Counted from the stretch's first letter, positions 52,384 through 63,049 are shown. The stretch is 64,000 bases of DNA from Bradysia coprophila (GCF_014529535.1 NW_023503423.1:3024473-3088472); one strand, 5' to 3'. The notes: generated from the letters alone by a model not told the origin. Program-made: numbers and translations.

Positions 52384-52955
52384 GGATCTGTTTACGACAA
52401 AAGCACTCAGCTTTAACTTAGACGACTGTATGTAGGAAGACGACGTTAGGATGATAAGATGTAATATGACCAGTATCACATGTAGTACATATTCATCATT
52501 GATATTTAGATGAAATCGTGTTCAATCGGTAAGTTTGAAACAAACCTATTCAGCTCTTGCGTTCCTTTTTCTTAAAAGCTTTTTTTGTTGATGTATTTTT
52601 TCCGTTTACCTCGATCATACTCCATCTGTCACGCTAGTGGTCCTAAAAATCAATGTAACACATTAAAAGACATTATAAGCAGGTACTTACAGTTCTACAA
52701 CTTTAGTCAGTGTTCAGTTCCGACGAAATAATTTATCAAAATCAAAATTGAAATCGCGCTAAATTGACAATACCTTTTTGACGGCGTCTCCTCTGCTCCC
52801 ACCACATGTCAAAATGTTGAAACACTCTCGGAAAATTGAAGTATTTTGACAATCAGATCAGTGACGATTATAAACAAACATTTACTGAATTCACTCGAAG
52901 GCCGTGTGTGCATTAAGTCCTCCACAAATTGTGTTTTCTTCAAATAACTCATAAG
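52384..52955. other. Intergenic DNA upstream of RNF113
   Basis: No feature recognised; it should hold the RNF113 promoter (no TATA box seen). Confidence 0.35.
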
Positions 52956-54039
52956 ATGTTCAAAAAGATAAACAACAGAAATAAATCAGCCAGAAAACGG
53001 GCGCAAAGCTCTTCTGATTCCGGTAAGAATAACCGCCTAAAGCGTCCGAACGTTTCGTAATTTGAAATTTTGTTCATTTTTATTATTTCCAACTGAAGAT
53101 GCAGCCAGTGATACAGAGTCGAGTGCCGTTGTTCGTTCCAACAACAAATCAAGGAAAATCAATCCAAACGTTCATAAGACGTTGCAATTGAAGTCTCGTA
53201 ACCAAAAGCAAAAAAAGGATTCAGACGGATCAAGCAGTGACAACGATATAACCGTGTCATATAAATCGAGAAGAACCGTCGATACGGTTGGACCGAGCGA
53301 TCAAGGTGCGACTGCTGTAAATGAAATGGAAACGGAAAATGATCGCGACGCTCAAGCACTGTTCGAAAAGAGCCTGGAGGTCAACAAGGAATTGGAAGGG
53401 AAGGCAGATGATAAGGTGTATCGAGGCATGAATAACTATGCTCAGTACTACAAAAAGAAGGACACGGCAGCGGGAAATGCTAGCAGTGGAATGGTGAGAA
53501 AGGGACCCATCCGAGCACCAGCTCATTTACGTGCCACTGTTCGATGGGATTATCAGCCTGACATTTGTAAAGACTACAAGGAGACGGGATTTTGCGGCTT
53601 TGGAGACAGTTGTAAGTTCTTGCACGATCGCAGTGATTATAAGGCGGGCTGGCAATTGGAACAAGAACATGCAGCCGGCTTCCGAGGCAATGATGCAGAC
53701 TCGGACGGTGACGATACGAAATACGAAATTCACTCTGACGAAGAGAGTTTGCCATTCAAGTGTTTCATTTGCCGGAAGAGTTTCGTTGATCCAATTGTTA
53801 CGAAGTAAGTGGAAGCTATTCGCATGGTTGTGCATGTTGTCTAATCGCTTTCTTTCACCAGGTGCAAGCACTACTTTTGCGAGAAATGTGCGCTGGAGAA
53901 TTACAAGAAATCGTCGCGATGTTACGTTTGTTCGGTGCAGACCAACGGTGTATTTAATCCGGCCAAGGAACTTATTGCAAGAATGGGACGGTCAGCTGAT
54001 GGCGAAGAGATTGAAAATGACTCGGATGACAGTGATTAA
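52956..54039 (+). CDS. RNF113: RNF113/CWC24 homolog: CCCH zinc finger and RING protein
   Basis: Three exons: 52956-53022, 53099-53804, 53862-54039. They total 951 nt, 316 aa, in phase. A serine- and acid-rich N-terminus with basic patches is followed by a CCCH zinc finger (about residues 179-198, [20 protein letters not shown], with the conserved DYKETGFCG motif), a GWQLE segment and a C3HC4 RING finger (about 244-284: [18 protein letters not shown]). This order is diagnostic of RNF113A/Cwc24, a spliceosomal factor and E3 ubiquitin ligase; the Drosophila orthologue is midlife crisis (mdlc). The intron splitting the RING is 57 nt, short as elsewhere in this genome. It converges on the Testin gene. 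Confidence 0.94.
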
Positions 54040-54374
54040 ATGCAGTTCCGAATGACAAGAGATGTTTTTGACTTTGAATTCCGTTTGTGAGTTAAATGGG
54101 TTCGTGTTAGTCCTTCCAGGGTGGAAATTGCAGGTCTTACAAAGCAAGGTGAAAAAGCTAGGAGAAGCATGGCTCGACAAAGGTAATATTCTATCACTTT
54201 CATCGTGGAACATCGTCTTCCACAGGAGGTTTAAGTTCCAGCAAAGTGCTTTCACCGAATAGCGTACAAGGTTACGGTATATTTGATTTATTTTCAATAA
54301 TTTGATCGCTGTTCTTATAAAAATAGAATTAGAATCATCAGAGGCGTGATTGACTCGGTTTTATCGTGTCTAGT

Positions 54375-54582
54375 CATAGCACTGCTAGTAGAATTAACAT
54401 AGAAAATGTTTGGAGACTGACGATCTGAAAATAGGCGCTGCATTTCTTTCGCTACGACAGTAGACAAGCATTCTTCGTGCGAGTTAAAACAATCAGTAGA
54501 TGCAATTGCGCAGGCTTTGATAAAAAATTCGAAACTTTTTGATGTTTGACTGACGAGTCTTAATGCTAGGAGCAGTGCTATG
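54375..54582. mobile_element. MITE of the 'CACAGCACTG' family, diverged
   Basis: CATAGCACTGCTAGTAGAAT at the left and TGCTAGGAGCAGTGCTATG at the right are inverted; the interior (AACATAGAAAATGTTTGGAG, GCATTTCTTTCG) parallels the copy at 57054. Both ends share the same CATAG variant, and the target duplication is not clear. It lies between the convergent 3' ends of RNF113 and Testin. Confidence 0.75.
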
Positions 54583-54603
54583 CCCTAACTGATTCTTTAC
54601 ATT

Positions 54604-56537
54604 TCATTTTTTCGTTCCAATGCACTTGGAACTGCAAAATGGAAATGAACTTTTTATGCAAAACCTTTGTCCAATCAACGACTTATTACAATCTTGACCC
54701 ACACATCGAAAACATTGTTCATGCCAGTTGGTTTTGTCCCACGACACTCCTTTCTCGCTTGGCTTAATTGCCAGCTGACACCTTTGGCACTTTTTGCCGT
54801 AATGATGATCATAGCACACCAAACAGCACGGATTATTCGTTTCATCGCATGGAATGTATTCTCGGCCAGCCAACGGCAGATCGCACTGATAGCAGCAGAA
54901 ATGTTTGATGTGGAATTGGAAGCTGAAAAGGGTTTTTCATCAGGGAAAATGTGCACAGAAAGAAATGAATTAGGTCATACCCTTCGGCTGCTGTGTACTT
55001 CTTAGTGAAGATCAGCTCATCGCACGCTTTACAGCGTGGTATTTTCAGTATAGCTGCCAAATCGCGGGCACAGTATATATCCGCTTCATGGTAAAAGTAC
55101 ACCAGATCGGCTAGAAGTTCGTTGCATGTTTTGCATGTAAAGCACTGCGGATGCCAAGCAGCATCTTTACCAGCCCTAGCTGCTTTCACTACAACTGTTC
55201 CCACTTTTATATTGATGTGACATCTTTGGCATGATGTGGCACTCATTTGACCGTTCGACGGCAGATTCATGGGCGTCTCAACGGTATTTTCTCCAGAAAT
55301 GCGTATATTCGCCATCGGTTCAATCAAATTCCGATTGGGCGTATTATCATCGGACGGAGGAACGTAATTTTCCACGTTGGTATTCAAGGCACCAAAGTTA
55401 TTGTTTGCTGAATTCAAAGTGGCAAGTGGCAAGACAGCTAGTGGTTCGGTTTGTGCTCCACCCAGAATTTCCCTTAAACATTTGTCAAAGTCGTTTCTCA
55501 ACTCGCGATCGTTCCAATATTCAGCCCTCATCTTCTGAACTTGGCCAACAGTCGATTCACTCGAAAAGATGATTTGTTTTGTTATCAGTTCGGAAACGAT
55601 TCGGTCATAGACTGCTCCGAAGACAACGGTGCTCAGTACAACTTCGTCATTGACATCGACTTCTTTGATCTTTTCTCTGGTCGATGGTGCGAAATTCAAT
55701 TTCCTTTCCAGTGGAACACACACCTGAAGATTGTTTTTGATATTCGTTGAATTACCCATAACCGACTGGACCTGATCGACGACACTAAATAGAATGCGAT
55801 CGATGACAATCTGATCGGGTATCGGCGTTTGTTTGAAGATAAATTTGATTAGAGCGTCTTCGTCCGTAACGCTCAATGGACTGACGGGAAGCGTTGGGTC
55901 GCTTTCAATTCGCACCACATCGCCTTGGCCCACACATTTTTCTTTGATTTTGTCCGCATATTTTTCCAGCTGCTGCACTTCATTTTCGGTCAAATTGTCG
56001 CAGTAAACGGAATCAAGATCATGCTTCGGCACCTGAATCTGCAATTGCTGTTTCCGCTTAAATGCGGCTTCGCTACCACTCACCGGAACATTGCTGGATT
56101 CCAGTTGTTCCATGTAGTCGGTGACCAATTCGTTATCAACGTTCGGCGGGATCCAGTCCAGTTTCACTGGCTCTTCGGCGATTTTAGAGACTTTCACATC
56201 TGAATCGTGGCGATAGAACAAAATAGTGAGCAACTAAGCATAATTACACTAAAAGTAGGTCAAACTCACATCCCGGTTTCGAACGCATCTGTCCCAAAAT
56301 TTCAAATTGAGCCCAGCTCAATTCGTCGTCATGAATATCGTGATCTTCCTTGCGGCATTTGCAATTTTTGCAAGTTTTTCGCCAAAAATGCAAATCCAGA
56401 CCTGGGCAGCCGTCTTCGCAAACATTACATTTCGCATTGGCTCCGATTTCGTGACCCAATCGGGATCCCTTTTTCTTCTCCCTTTTTTTCTCCAAATCCA
56501 CCAACCAATCAGGAACGTTCTGTGCGTGTGCATTCAT
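54604..56537 (-). CDS. Tes: Testin homolog: cysteine-rich N-terminus, PET domain, three LIM domains
   Basis: Three exons: 56537-56270, 56199-54981, 54922-54604. They total 1806 nt, 601 aa, in phase. I chose the start MNAHAQNVPDWLVDL, although an upstream in-frame ATG at 56615 exists. The N-terminal cysteine-rich part (residues 37-61, CNVCEDGCPGLDLHFWRKTC) is testin-specific. A PET domain (about 93-188, LDWIPPNV..YMEQL..VPVSGSEA) and three LIM domains follow (about 413-470 CQRC, 479-540 CKAC, 541-600 CQRC, ending SSKCIGTKK). Testin is a focal-adhesion and actin-associated scaffold. Oddity: the linker between PET and LIM1 is about 220 residues (189-412), far longer than I recall for vertebrate testin, but without stops and with helical-looking stretches. 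Prickle also has PET and three LIMs, but lacks this N-terminus. Confidence 0.9.
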
Positions 56538-57053
56538 CGCTGTTAGTAAAGTGTGAGATCGACCGTTTTTTAATGAACACAACCGGTAAAATAAAGTTAT
56601 TTTCACAACAGACACTTGTTGAGCATTTCGTGTTTACGTTTTTTTTTTGTGTGTAACACGACCCTGACCGTCAATGAATCATCTGCTTCTTCGAGTGACG
56701 TCATAAACTTACACACTCTAACATCATGCTGTAAGTTGCTCATACTTCATTAAAAAGTATAAAATAAAATGACTTTCGTAACTCCCTATGCCACCGCGCA
56801 AAATACGAAATGTTCTAACCAGTTGACCTTTTCGTGTTAGTGGTGTGTGTGATATAATTTTTCGGGTCATAGTTCCTCTAGGTAGTCTACCTCTATGGTT
56901 CTAACAACGCACTACAAGAACTAGCCTGTTCTTAGAGTGCGTTAGTTCTAATAGTTATTAATCTACCAAGGTTGGTATGAAGGTACTTTATCGCATTATA
57001 TGTCCACTATCGACCCGGGACGAAGCCGAATTCAATTAGAAAATAAATTTACG
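56538..57053. other. Testin upstream region with a short perfect hairpin
   Basis: At about 56898-56950, AACGCACT..AAGAAC and GTTCTT..AGTGCGTT form a hairpin of about 50 bp. Otherwise nothing recognised. Confidence 0.45.
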
Positions 57054-57240
57054 CACAGCAATGTTCCTAGCATAAACAAAGAAAATATTCGGAGGTTGAT
57101 GAAATCACAGTAGGCACTGCGTTTCTTTCGTGCAGGTAGATGACTTGTTTTCATTGTAATCCTAATCGGTAACTCTTATCACTAAAGCCATTCAATCTGA
57201 CTCTTGTCAATTCAGTGTTCATGCTAGGATCAGTGCTGTG
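57054..57240. mobile_element. MITE of the 'CACAGCACTG' family, uninterrupted reference copy
   Basis: 187 bp. CACAGCAATGTTCCTAGCAT at the left and ATGCTAGGATCAGTGCTGTG at the right are inverted, with flanks ATTTACG and ATTTAGA. It shows the continuous sequence (TTGTTTTCATTGTAATCCTA) that is broken in 34434-34911. Confidence 0.82.
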
Positions 57241-58160
57241 ATTTAGACATATTGTGTTCTTCCTTCAAGTGTTTCTCGTACTTTGCGAAATGCGAAAGTA
57301 TTTTTCTGTTCAGTTGTTGAATTCACGTACAACAATACTTTTAACAAGTAAAGGCTAATGTATGTAGAAAACAAGACAATTCACGAGTTATTCTTTGCAA
57401 TAATTCACGCCGTAAGTGTGCTTAAAATTTGAATTTTAAGTGAACGATTCGATGAAAAAGTGAACCAAAAAATACATTTCAACGCTTCATTGTATGAAAA
57501 TTACGCTACCTAGAAAGACCTCCGCACTTTCCATTTTGAATTTGGACCGCATTTACAGCGTGAATTGAACTTCAGTCCAATGTCCTGCAGATTTTAGGCA
57601 ATGAGGGTATGGACGACGGCAGTTAAATGTCATTAAGAGTTAAGGAAAAACTGAACGCGAGTTATTCTCTTATAGACTGAGAGGCCGCGTACTTTTTACA
57701 GACCCTAAAAAGGCCGTCGAATTCTCATGAAAAGTAAGACTCGTAATAAGTATCAACCGATACCTTTCAATTGCGAAAATCATCATCGACTGACAAAATC
57801 TTTAGAGATCTGTGAGCTGACAGATGCAAAGGAAAGCTCCAGCATTGCTTTTTCGTCTCGTTTTTCATCGTGATGACCCCAATGAACTGCAATTGATGTC
57901 CATTTCAATAAATAAAATTGCCACCGACTCACTGATACAATTAAGAGAGAATTGTGGCCCATAGGCACTGAAGAGCACGGTGGCTCTTGGCTAATAATCG
58001 TGTTCTATTAACGGCTAATTAACCTCTATCAGCAGCTAATTCATCTATTAACAACAGCAATTAATGGGTTGTAAACCTTTTCGAAAAATGGGAAATTCCA
58101 AACGAAGACGTAATCTACTATTACTCACCATGCCCCGAGGAAATGAGTTTCAACTCATGT
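57241..58160. other. Intergenic DNA, no gene recognised
   Basis: No conserved frame and no repeat recognised. Confidence 0.35.
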
Positions 58161-58321
58161 CGTTACTCTCTAGCAAATAAACTACAATTTTTTAATCTCT
58201 GCGTCTTTGTTCACTTTTCTAAATCTTTTAATCTAAGCCTTATTGAAAAGCAGAGTTAATCAAACTTATTCTCCCCCTAATTCGAATTTTTCAGAGAGTC
58301 TGTTTGTTAGATAGAGCATTG
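58161..58321. mobile_element. MITE of the 'CAATACTCTC' family, diverged
   Basis: CGTTACTCTCTAGCAAATAA at the left and TTTGTTAGATAGAGCATTG at the right are inverted; flanks CTCATGT and CTTATGT match at 6 of 7 positions, supporting a 7-bp target duplication for the family. Confidence 0.75.
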
Positions 58322-58353
58322 CTTATGTCAATTAAGTAATGACTCATTTTCCG

Positions 58354-58473
58354 CAAGGCTGTATACTTTGGGGAATTTGTACGGCGTGGTGAATTTTTTT
58401 GTTGAAACGTGGTGTGTAACCCGCGTATCTGCATCTGCGTGACATCCCCAAAGTATACACGTATACAGCCTTG
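58354..58473. mobile_element. hAT-type MITE, family 'CAAGGCTG', copy 3 (internally deleted)
   Basis: 120 bp with ends CAAGGCTGTATACTTTGGGG and TATACAGCCTTG and a perfect 8-bp target duplication ATTTTCCG (58346-58353 and 58474-58481). The left inner block GGAGGTCACGC is missing while the right counterpart ATCTGCGTGACATCC remains. Confidence 0.92.
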
Positions 58474-58655
58474 ATTTTCCGGGCTATAAATAAATATTTC
58501 GATCAAAATTGGTCACAGACATTCGTTGAAAGGTTTTATGAAAATTGTGTGTAAAACCAAGGTTTTATATGAGGAGGTTACGCCATTGAACTTTGTTGTA
58601 ATTTTCATACAGAACTGGTAGCGCAAATTCAATTCAGTTGAAATTTTGTTCAGAG

Positions 58656-58812
58656 CAACGCACTTCAAGCAAAAGTGCTATTAATGACAGCTGCCAAATA
58701 GAGTACTATTTTGTATGAAATTTTATCCCCACTCTTTTTACGGTGTTTTGTATGGAGCACTGTCAAGTTTCAGTACCCTATTTAGAGTACCACTTTTGCT
58801 TGAAGTGCGTTG
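58656..58812. mobile_element. 157-bp MITE with CAACGCACTTCAAGC ends
   Basis: CAACGCACTTCAAGCAAAAG at the left is repeated inverted as CTTTTGCTTGAAGTGCGTTG at the right. The interior contains a second complementary pair (CAAATAGAGTACTA / TAGAGTACC). It lies about 160 bp upstream of the PSMG1-like start, so in its promoter region. Confidence 0.8.
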
Positions 58813-58975
58813 TTAGTCAGCAACTAGACATCCTACAAAAATTCGATGGGCTATACGTACCGGCTAACAACAATGATGCTGTCAGTTAGCTTCATTGTGT
58901 TGCGTACCCTGTACATGTTTACATTCACATTGAAAAGTCAAAACAAAAAGTTTATTTGAAAATTGTTTGGTCATC

Positions 58976-59732
58976 ATGGAGTTCGGTGAATTAAACATTA
59001 CCGCAAGTCGGGCATTTTGGGATGATTATGAGAATATCGATGGAGACCAGCCCGTGGAACCTATTCGGTGAGTGTATGAATAAATCAAAATATTTTTGGA
59101 CCATTCGTTCCGTCCTACTATTTCGAGGTTAATCGGTGCTGTCGCGGTGAATAATTTCTCATCAGTCCACTGTGTCTTATTCGATTTTCACAGAATCGAG
59201 TTGAAATGGTTGGAAGATCATTCAATTGAGGATTTCAAAAATGTGAAAACATTCATCACTTTGGAAGGCGAACGAATGCGGAATCGAATCAGCCAGGACG
59301 CCGTCGTTCCCATTTGTCAACTTCAACACCAGAAAGTGTTCATCTATATGTCGCGGGAGAAAGAAACGGCGATTTGCATATCGGAAGAGACGAACCTGAA
59401 CACGTTCGGAACCATTGGCGAATCCATTGCTGATTTGATAAATAGCTCGGCCGTCGAAGATGTCAATGTGGTGACTGTGAACACATTGCCAATCAGTTCG
59501 TATAAGATTGGAACAAATGAGAGGCTAGGTGGTGGCGTAACTATTCGCGGAATAAGTTCGGGTAAGCCATTGGCAGCAGTTCCAGAGTTAATGGAGCCAA
59601 ACATTTTGACTGGAGTTTCAGCAGCAGGTAAGAGTTCATTGGGGATTGTTTGCAATTTTCGTTTGGAATGCAGGCTTGGCCTTTTTCCTTTCTTTACAAT
59701 TTCTGACATTGGAGACAGCAGATGACAAATGA
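58976..59732 (+). CDS. PSMG1: Proteasome assembly chaperone 1-like protein
   Basis: Three exons: 58976-59067, 59194-59627, 59674-59732. They total 585 nt, 194 aa, in phase; the last intron is only 46 nt. The N-terminus MEFGELNITASRAFWDDYEN resembles the FGE..SRA.WDD start of PAC1/PSMG1. The middle has KVFIYMS..ETAICISEETN and VVTVNTLPISSYKIG, and the C-terminal EPNILTGVSAAG matches the EPNI..L.AA region. PSMG1 pairs with PSMG2 to assemble the proteasome alpha ring. The protein is shorter than human PSMG1 (about 290 aa) and stops soon after the VSAA motif. Either the family is short here or further exons are spliced after 59627. The family call is from memory of scattered motifs. Confidence 0.6.
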
Positions 59733-60099
59733 GCTTTTCCTAGACAAACGGTCAGTCAAAAAAGGGCTGGCGTTCAAGACTCATAAATTGTCTCCGTCTG
59801 GCAATGTCTTCCTCTTGAATCTCATACATCAAACGCTAAACGATACACGTTTTTGGCACACACACTACAGATACAATTCTACATTGTACTCTCCTGCTCA
59901 GGCCATGAGCTAATACACAAGATTACGGGAATAAATCGCAGGAACCGTGTTTTCTCCTCCGAATGTCCAGTGGAATAGTAGTTCTCAGGCTATGGCAATT
60001 TTCGAAGAATTTAAATTTTTAGCAAACCAGAGGCGAGACCGTTATGGCATCCTCTGCATGTTGTTCTCGGATCCATTTACTTTCAGTTCCCCTGTTATT
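59733..60099. other. Intergenic DNA after the PSMG1-like gene
   Basis: No feature recognised. Confidence 0.3.
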
Positions 60100-60152
60100 T
60101 CTTCTTCTTCGTTCTATTGTTTCCACTGCTCGATGTAGGCCTCCCCATAGGT
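60100..60152 (-). mobile_element. Extreme 3' end of an RTE-type LINE (about 50 bp)
   Basis: TTCTTCTTCTTCGTTCTATTG then TTTCCACTGCT(C)GATGTAGGCCTC parallels the last 40 bp plus GAA-tail of the three longer copies, but diverged and cut off after about 50 bp. A dead-on-arrival insertion 0.5 kb from copy 3. Confidence 0.78.
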
Positions 60153-60214
60153 GGTGTCTCGTCGTTTCTTTACTTTTTTAACATTTTTTAAAAAGAATAT
60201 TCCTTTTACAACAT

Positions 60215-60320
60215 GTTCAGAAACGACGACTTTCTGAAGAGACTGTAAGCTCCTGAAGATACGGCAACTACTCATCGTTGTTTTCAGGAACTCGCAGTTT
60301 CTTCAGAAAGTCGTCGAATA
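60215..60320. repeat. Hairpin with CGACGACTTTCTGAAGA arms
   Basis: CGACGACTTTCTGAAGA and TCTTCAGAAAGTCGTCG are inverted copies about 60 bp apart, with inner CTCCTGAAGA/TTCAGGAACTCG also partly paired. Probably a tiny MITE; no target site assigned. Confidence 0.6.
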
Positions 60321-60469
60321 ATCGGGTTGATTAGCGCGACTTGGTGAGTGGACCATTGGATGCTTAACGTGACATGACTTCGGTGATGTCAATATTCCAA
60401 TTCCCGTAAAGAAGACAAATCGAAAAAAAAATCGACAGAGTGTGATGAGACGCAGAAGAATGGAAAATT

Positions 60470-60600
60470 TGTCTTCGTTATTTGGCGACTTTTTTTGCCG
60501 TTTCTTCAAACTCTGGCGATTTTCCTTGGCGTTTCTTAACATTCTGTCGGTTCTGTTGATTTAACAAATCGACCGAACAAACCGAAAATGATGATGATTT
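60470..60600. repeat. TTGGCGATTTTTCTTGGCGTTTC-type repeat, left of LINE copy 3
   Basis: TGGCGACTTTTTTTGCCG and TGGCGATTTTCCTTGGCG blocks match the inverted repeat at 62545-62850 on the other side of LINE copy 3, suggesting one repeat locus split by the LINE, or two neighbouring copies. Confidence 0.55.
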
Positions 60601-60644
60601 TGTTCTATCTTGGATCCCATAGATTCTATCCTTTGATGAAAAGT

Positions 60645-62480
60645 CTCTTCTTCTTCTTCTTTTTCAGCCTGTTTCTATCCACTGCTGGATGTAGGCCTCT
60701 CCAACTTCTTTCCATTTCGTACGATCCATTGCCATTTGCTGCCAGTTTGTACCTGCAATATTCTTAATTCCGTTTGTCCATCTCTCTGGTGGTCTACCTA
60801 TAGCTCGTCTTTTATATGGTCGCCAGTTCATGATCTTTTTGGTCCAACGTTCGTCTGTCCTTCTTGCAATATGTCCCGCCCAGCTCCATTTCAGAGATGC
60901 TATTCTTTCCATGACATCAACGACCCTGGTTTATTGTCGAATCCATTGATTCGTCATTCTGTCTCTGAGTGTTATTCCAAGCATACTCCGTTCCATGGCT
61001 CTTTGTGTCACTCTCAATTTATCTTCGGATGCTTTTGTTAAAGTTAACGTTTCCGCTCCATAAGTGAGCACTGGAAGGACACAAGTGTCGAAAACTTTGC
61101 GTTTCAGACTATTATTCATTTTACTTTTGAAAATTAGTCTGAGTTTTCCGAACGCTGCCCATGCAAGACCAATCCTACGTCTTATTTCTGCAGTCTGGTT
61201 GTCCAGACCTAACTTCAGTTTATGTCCTAGATATACGTAGCTGTCGACTCGTTCAATGACAGTGTCACCAATTTTGATTTCTCTATCGTCCCCGATGTTG
61301 GTCATGACTTTTGTTTTCGATAAGTTCATCTTGAGGCCAACTTTGCTTGCCTCTTCACTTAACTGTTGTAGCATAAGCTGAGCCTGACCTAGATTCGCTG
61401 CTATCGGTCCAATGTCATCAGCGAAGCGGAGATTGTTCAGGAACTCTCCATTTATCTTTATTCCCATTTTACTCCAGTTTAACTTCCTAAAAACACTCTG
61501 CAGAATCGCCGTGAATAATTTCGGTGAAATAGTGTCACCCTGCCTTACACCTCGGCCGATTCTGAATTTCTCCGTGCTCTTATGAAGTTTTATACATGAA
61601 GTAGCATTTTTGTACACATATCGAATTGTGTTGGAGTACCTTGAGTCTACTCTACATTCGTCTAATGCGTCCAATATCGACCATGTTTCCACTGAATCGA
61701 AAGCTTTTTCGAAGTCTATGAATTCACGACACTTCTCAATAAGCGTTCTCATCACCTGCAAATGGTCGTTTGTGCTGAAACCAGACCTGAAAGCAGCTTG
61801 TTCAACAGGTTGGTAGAAGTCGAACTTGTTAGTGTTCCTCTTCGTAATGATTTTCATAAACAACTTGTAGAGTGTTGACAATAGGCTTATGGGCCGGTAA
61901 TTTTCCAGCTTTGTTATGTCTCCTTTTCTATGCAGCAATGTAATTACCGCATTTTCCCAGGCTTCCGGTACTTCTTCCCATTGGAGACATTGATTAAACA
62001 AAGCCGTGATTGCCTTTAATAAGGAGTCTCCACCCAGTTTAATGGCTTCCACTGGAACACCATCTTCTCCGGGAGACTTTTTGTTTTTCATCTCGGCTAC
62101 TGCGGCCTTGACTTCATCAACAGTTATGTCGGGCATATCCTCCGATCCCACGTTTCTTATTATTGGTCTATCTTCGGTTTCTTCCGTTGGACTCTGTCTT
62201 GCTGAAGAAAACAAATTCTCATAAAATTCTGTTGCAATGTTTAATATCGCATTTCGATCCGTTTGGATCGTTCCTGTTTTGTCTCGTAATTTGAAGATTT
62301 CTTTTTTGGCGTTTGTCATTTTTCTCCGTAGGACTTTCATATTGCAGTTAGCTTCAATTATGTTTTGAGCCAATTGGACATTATATTTTCTTTCATCTGA
62401 TCTCCTTGCTTTGTTGATACTTTTAGACAAGTTCCGGTATTCCACCGAATCTCGCCCTCCGTTTTTTACCAACTCTGATC
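60645..62480 (-). pseudogene. RTE-type LINE, copy 3 (largest), with nonsense mutation and in-frame deletion
   Basis: The frame starts near 62472 with a coiled, basic RT N-region (NKARRSDERKYNVQLAQNII, FYENLFSS) and continues through PISLLSTLYKLF, FIDFEKAFDSVE, GVRQGDTISP, LRFADDI to GITLRDRMTNQWIRQ. There a TAA at 60931-60933 replaces the CAA seen in copies 1 and 2; the C-terminal piece (60664-60912) carries on in the same frame. Eight codons (between CRE and FIDFE) present in copy 1 are deleted. It ends in a GAA-repeat tail (TCTTCTTCTTCTTCTT). The endonuclease domain is lacking. The RTE assignment rests on the C-terminal GHIARR..RW..KI..WRPYKRR..GRPP.RW series. Confidence 0.9.
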
Positions 62481-62544
62481 TGCTTGCGATCAGGTACGAA
62501 AAGTACTTAACGCAAAGGCGTTGTGTTCGATCCCAGGGAAAGTA

Positions 62545-62870
62545 TACTTTTACAAACGAATTTTCTTAGCGTTTCTTTTTGACGATTTTTCTTGGCAATT
62601 CATCATTTTTGATCGCCTAACTAAGAATCTAAGAAAAATCGCCAGAATGTGAAGAAACACCAAGAAAAACCGTTAAAGTGTGAAAAACGCCAAGAAACTT
62701 AAAGAATTGTCTTTCTGGCGTTTCTTCCCACTTCAGCCATTTTTCTTGGCGTTTCTTTCTGGCGATTTTTCTTAGTCATTCAACAAATCGCCCAAAAATG
62801 ATAGATTGCCAAGAAAAATCGCCAAAGTGTAAAGAAACGCTAAGAAAGTCGTCAAAGAAATGTCAAAATA
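62545..62870. repeat. Inverted array of GGCGATTTTTCTTGGCG / CCAAGAAAAATCGCC blocks
   Basis: Units such as CTTGGCGTTTCTTTCTGGCG occur in both orientations. The halves 62640-62695 and 62705-62775 pair, and CGCCAAGAAACTTAAAGAA lies near the centre. Non-coding, foldback-like. Confidence 0.7.
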
Positions 62871-63049
62871 TGATGAATAGCCAAAAAAAACATAGCTAAC
62901 GTCGACCCGTACGAAACACCTATTCGTATCAAAAGCCTTTAATGTGAAACTCTTCATTTCTCTTACTTCATTTTCTTCTCTGCTGAAAAACTATTTTCCC
63001 TTTAAAATCAGTTACATTATCCACTCTTTGCCTTGTTATCATATACAAC

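Noticed and set aside
62455..62545. Possible tRNA (GTTCGATCCC near 62525)
   Set aside because: The TTCGATC-like T-loop is there, but flanking bases do not form a T-stem and there is no A-box or acceptor stem.
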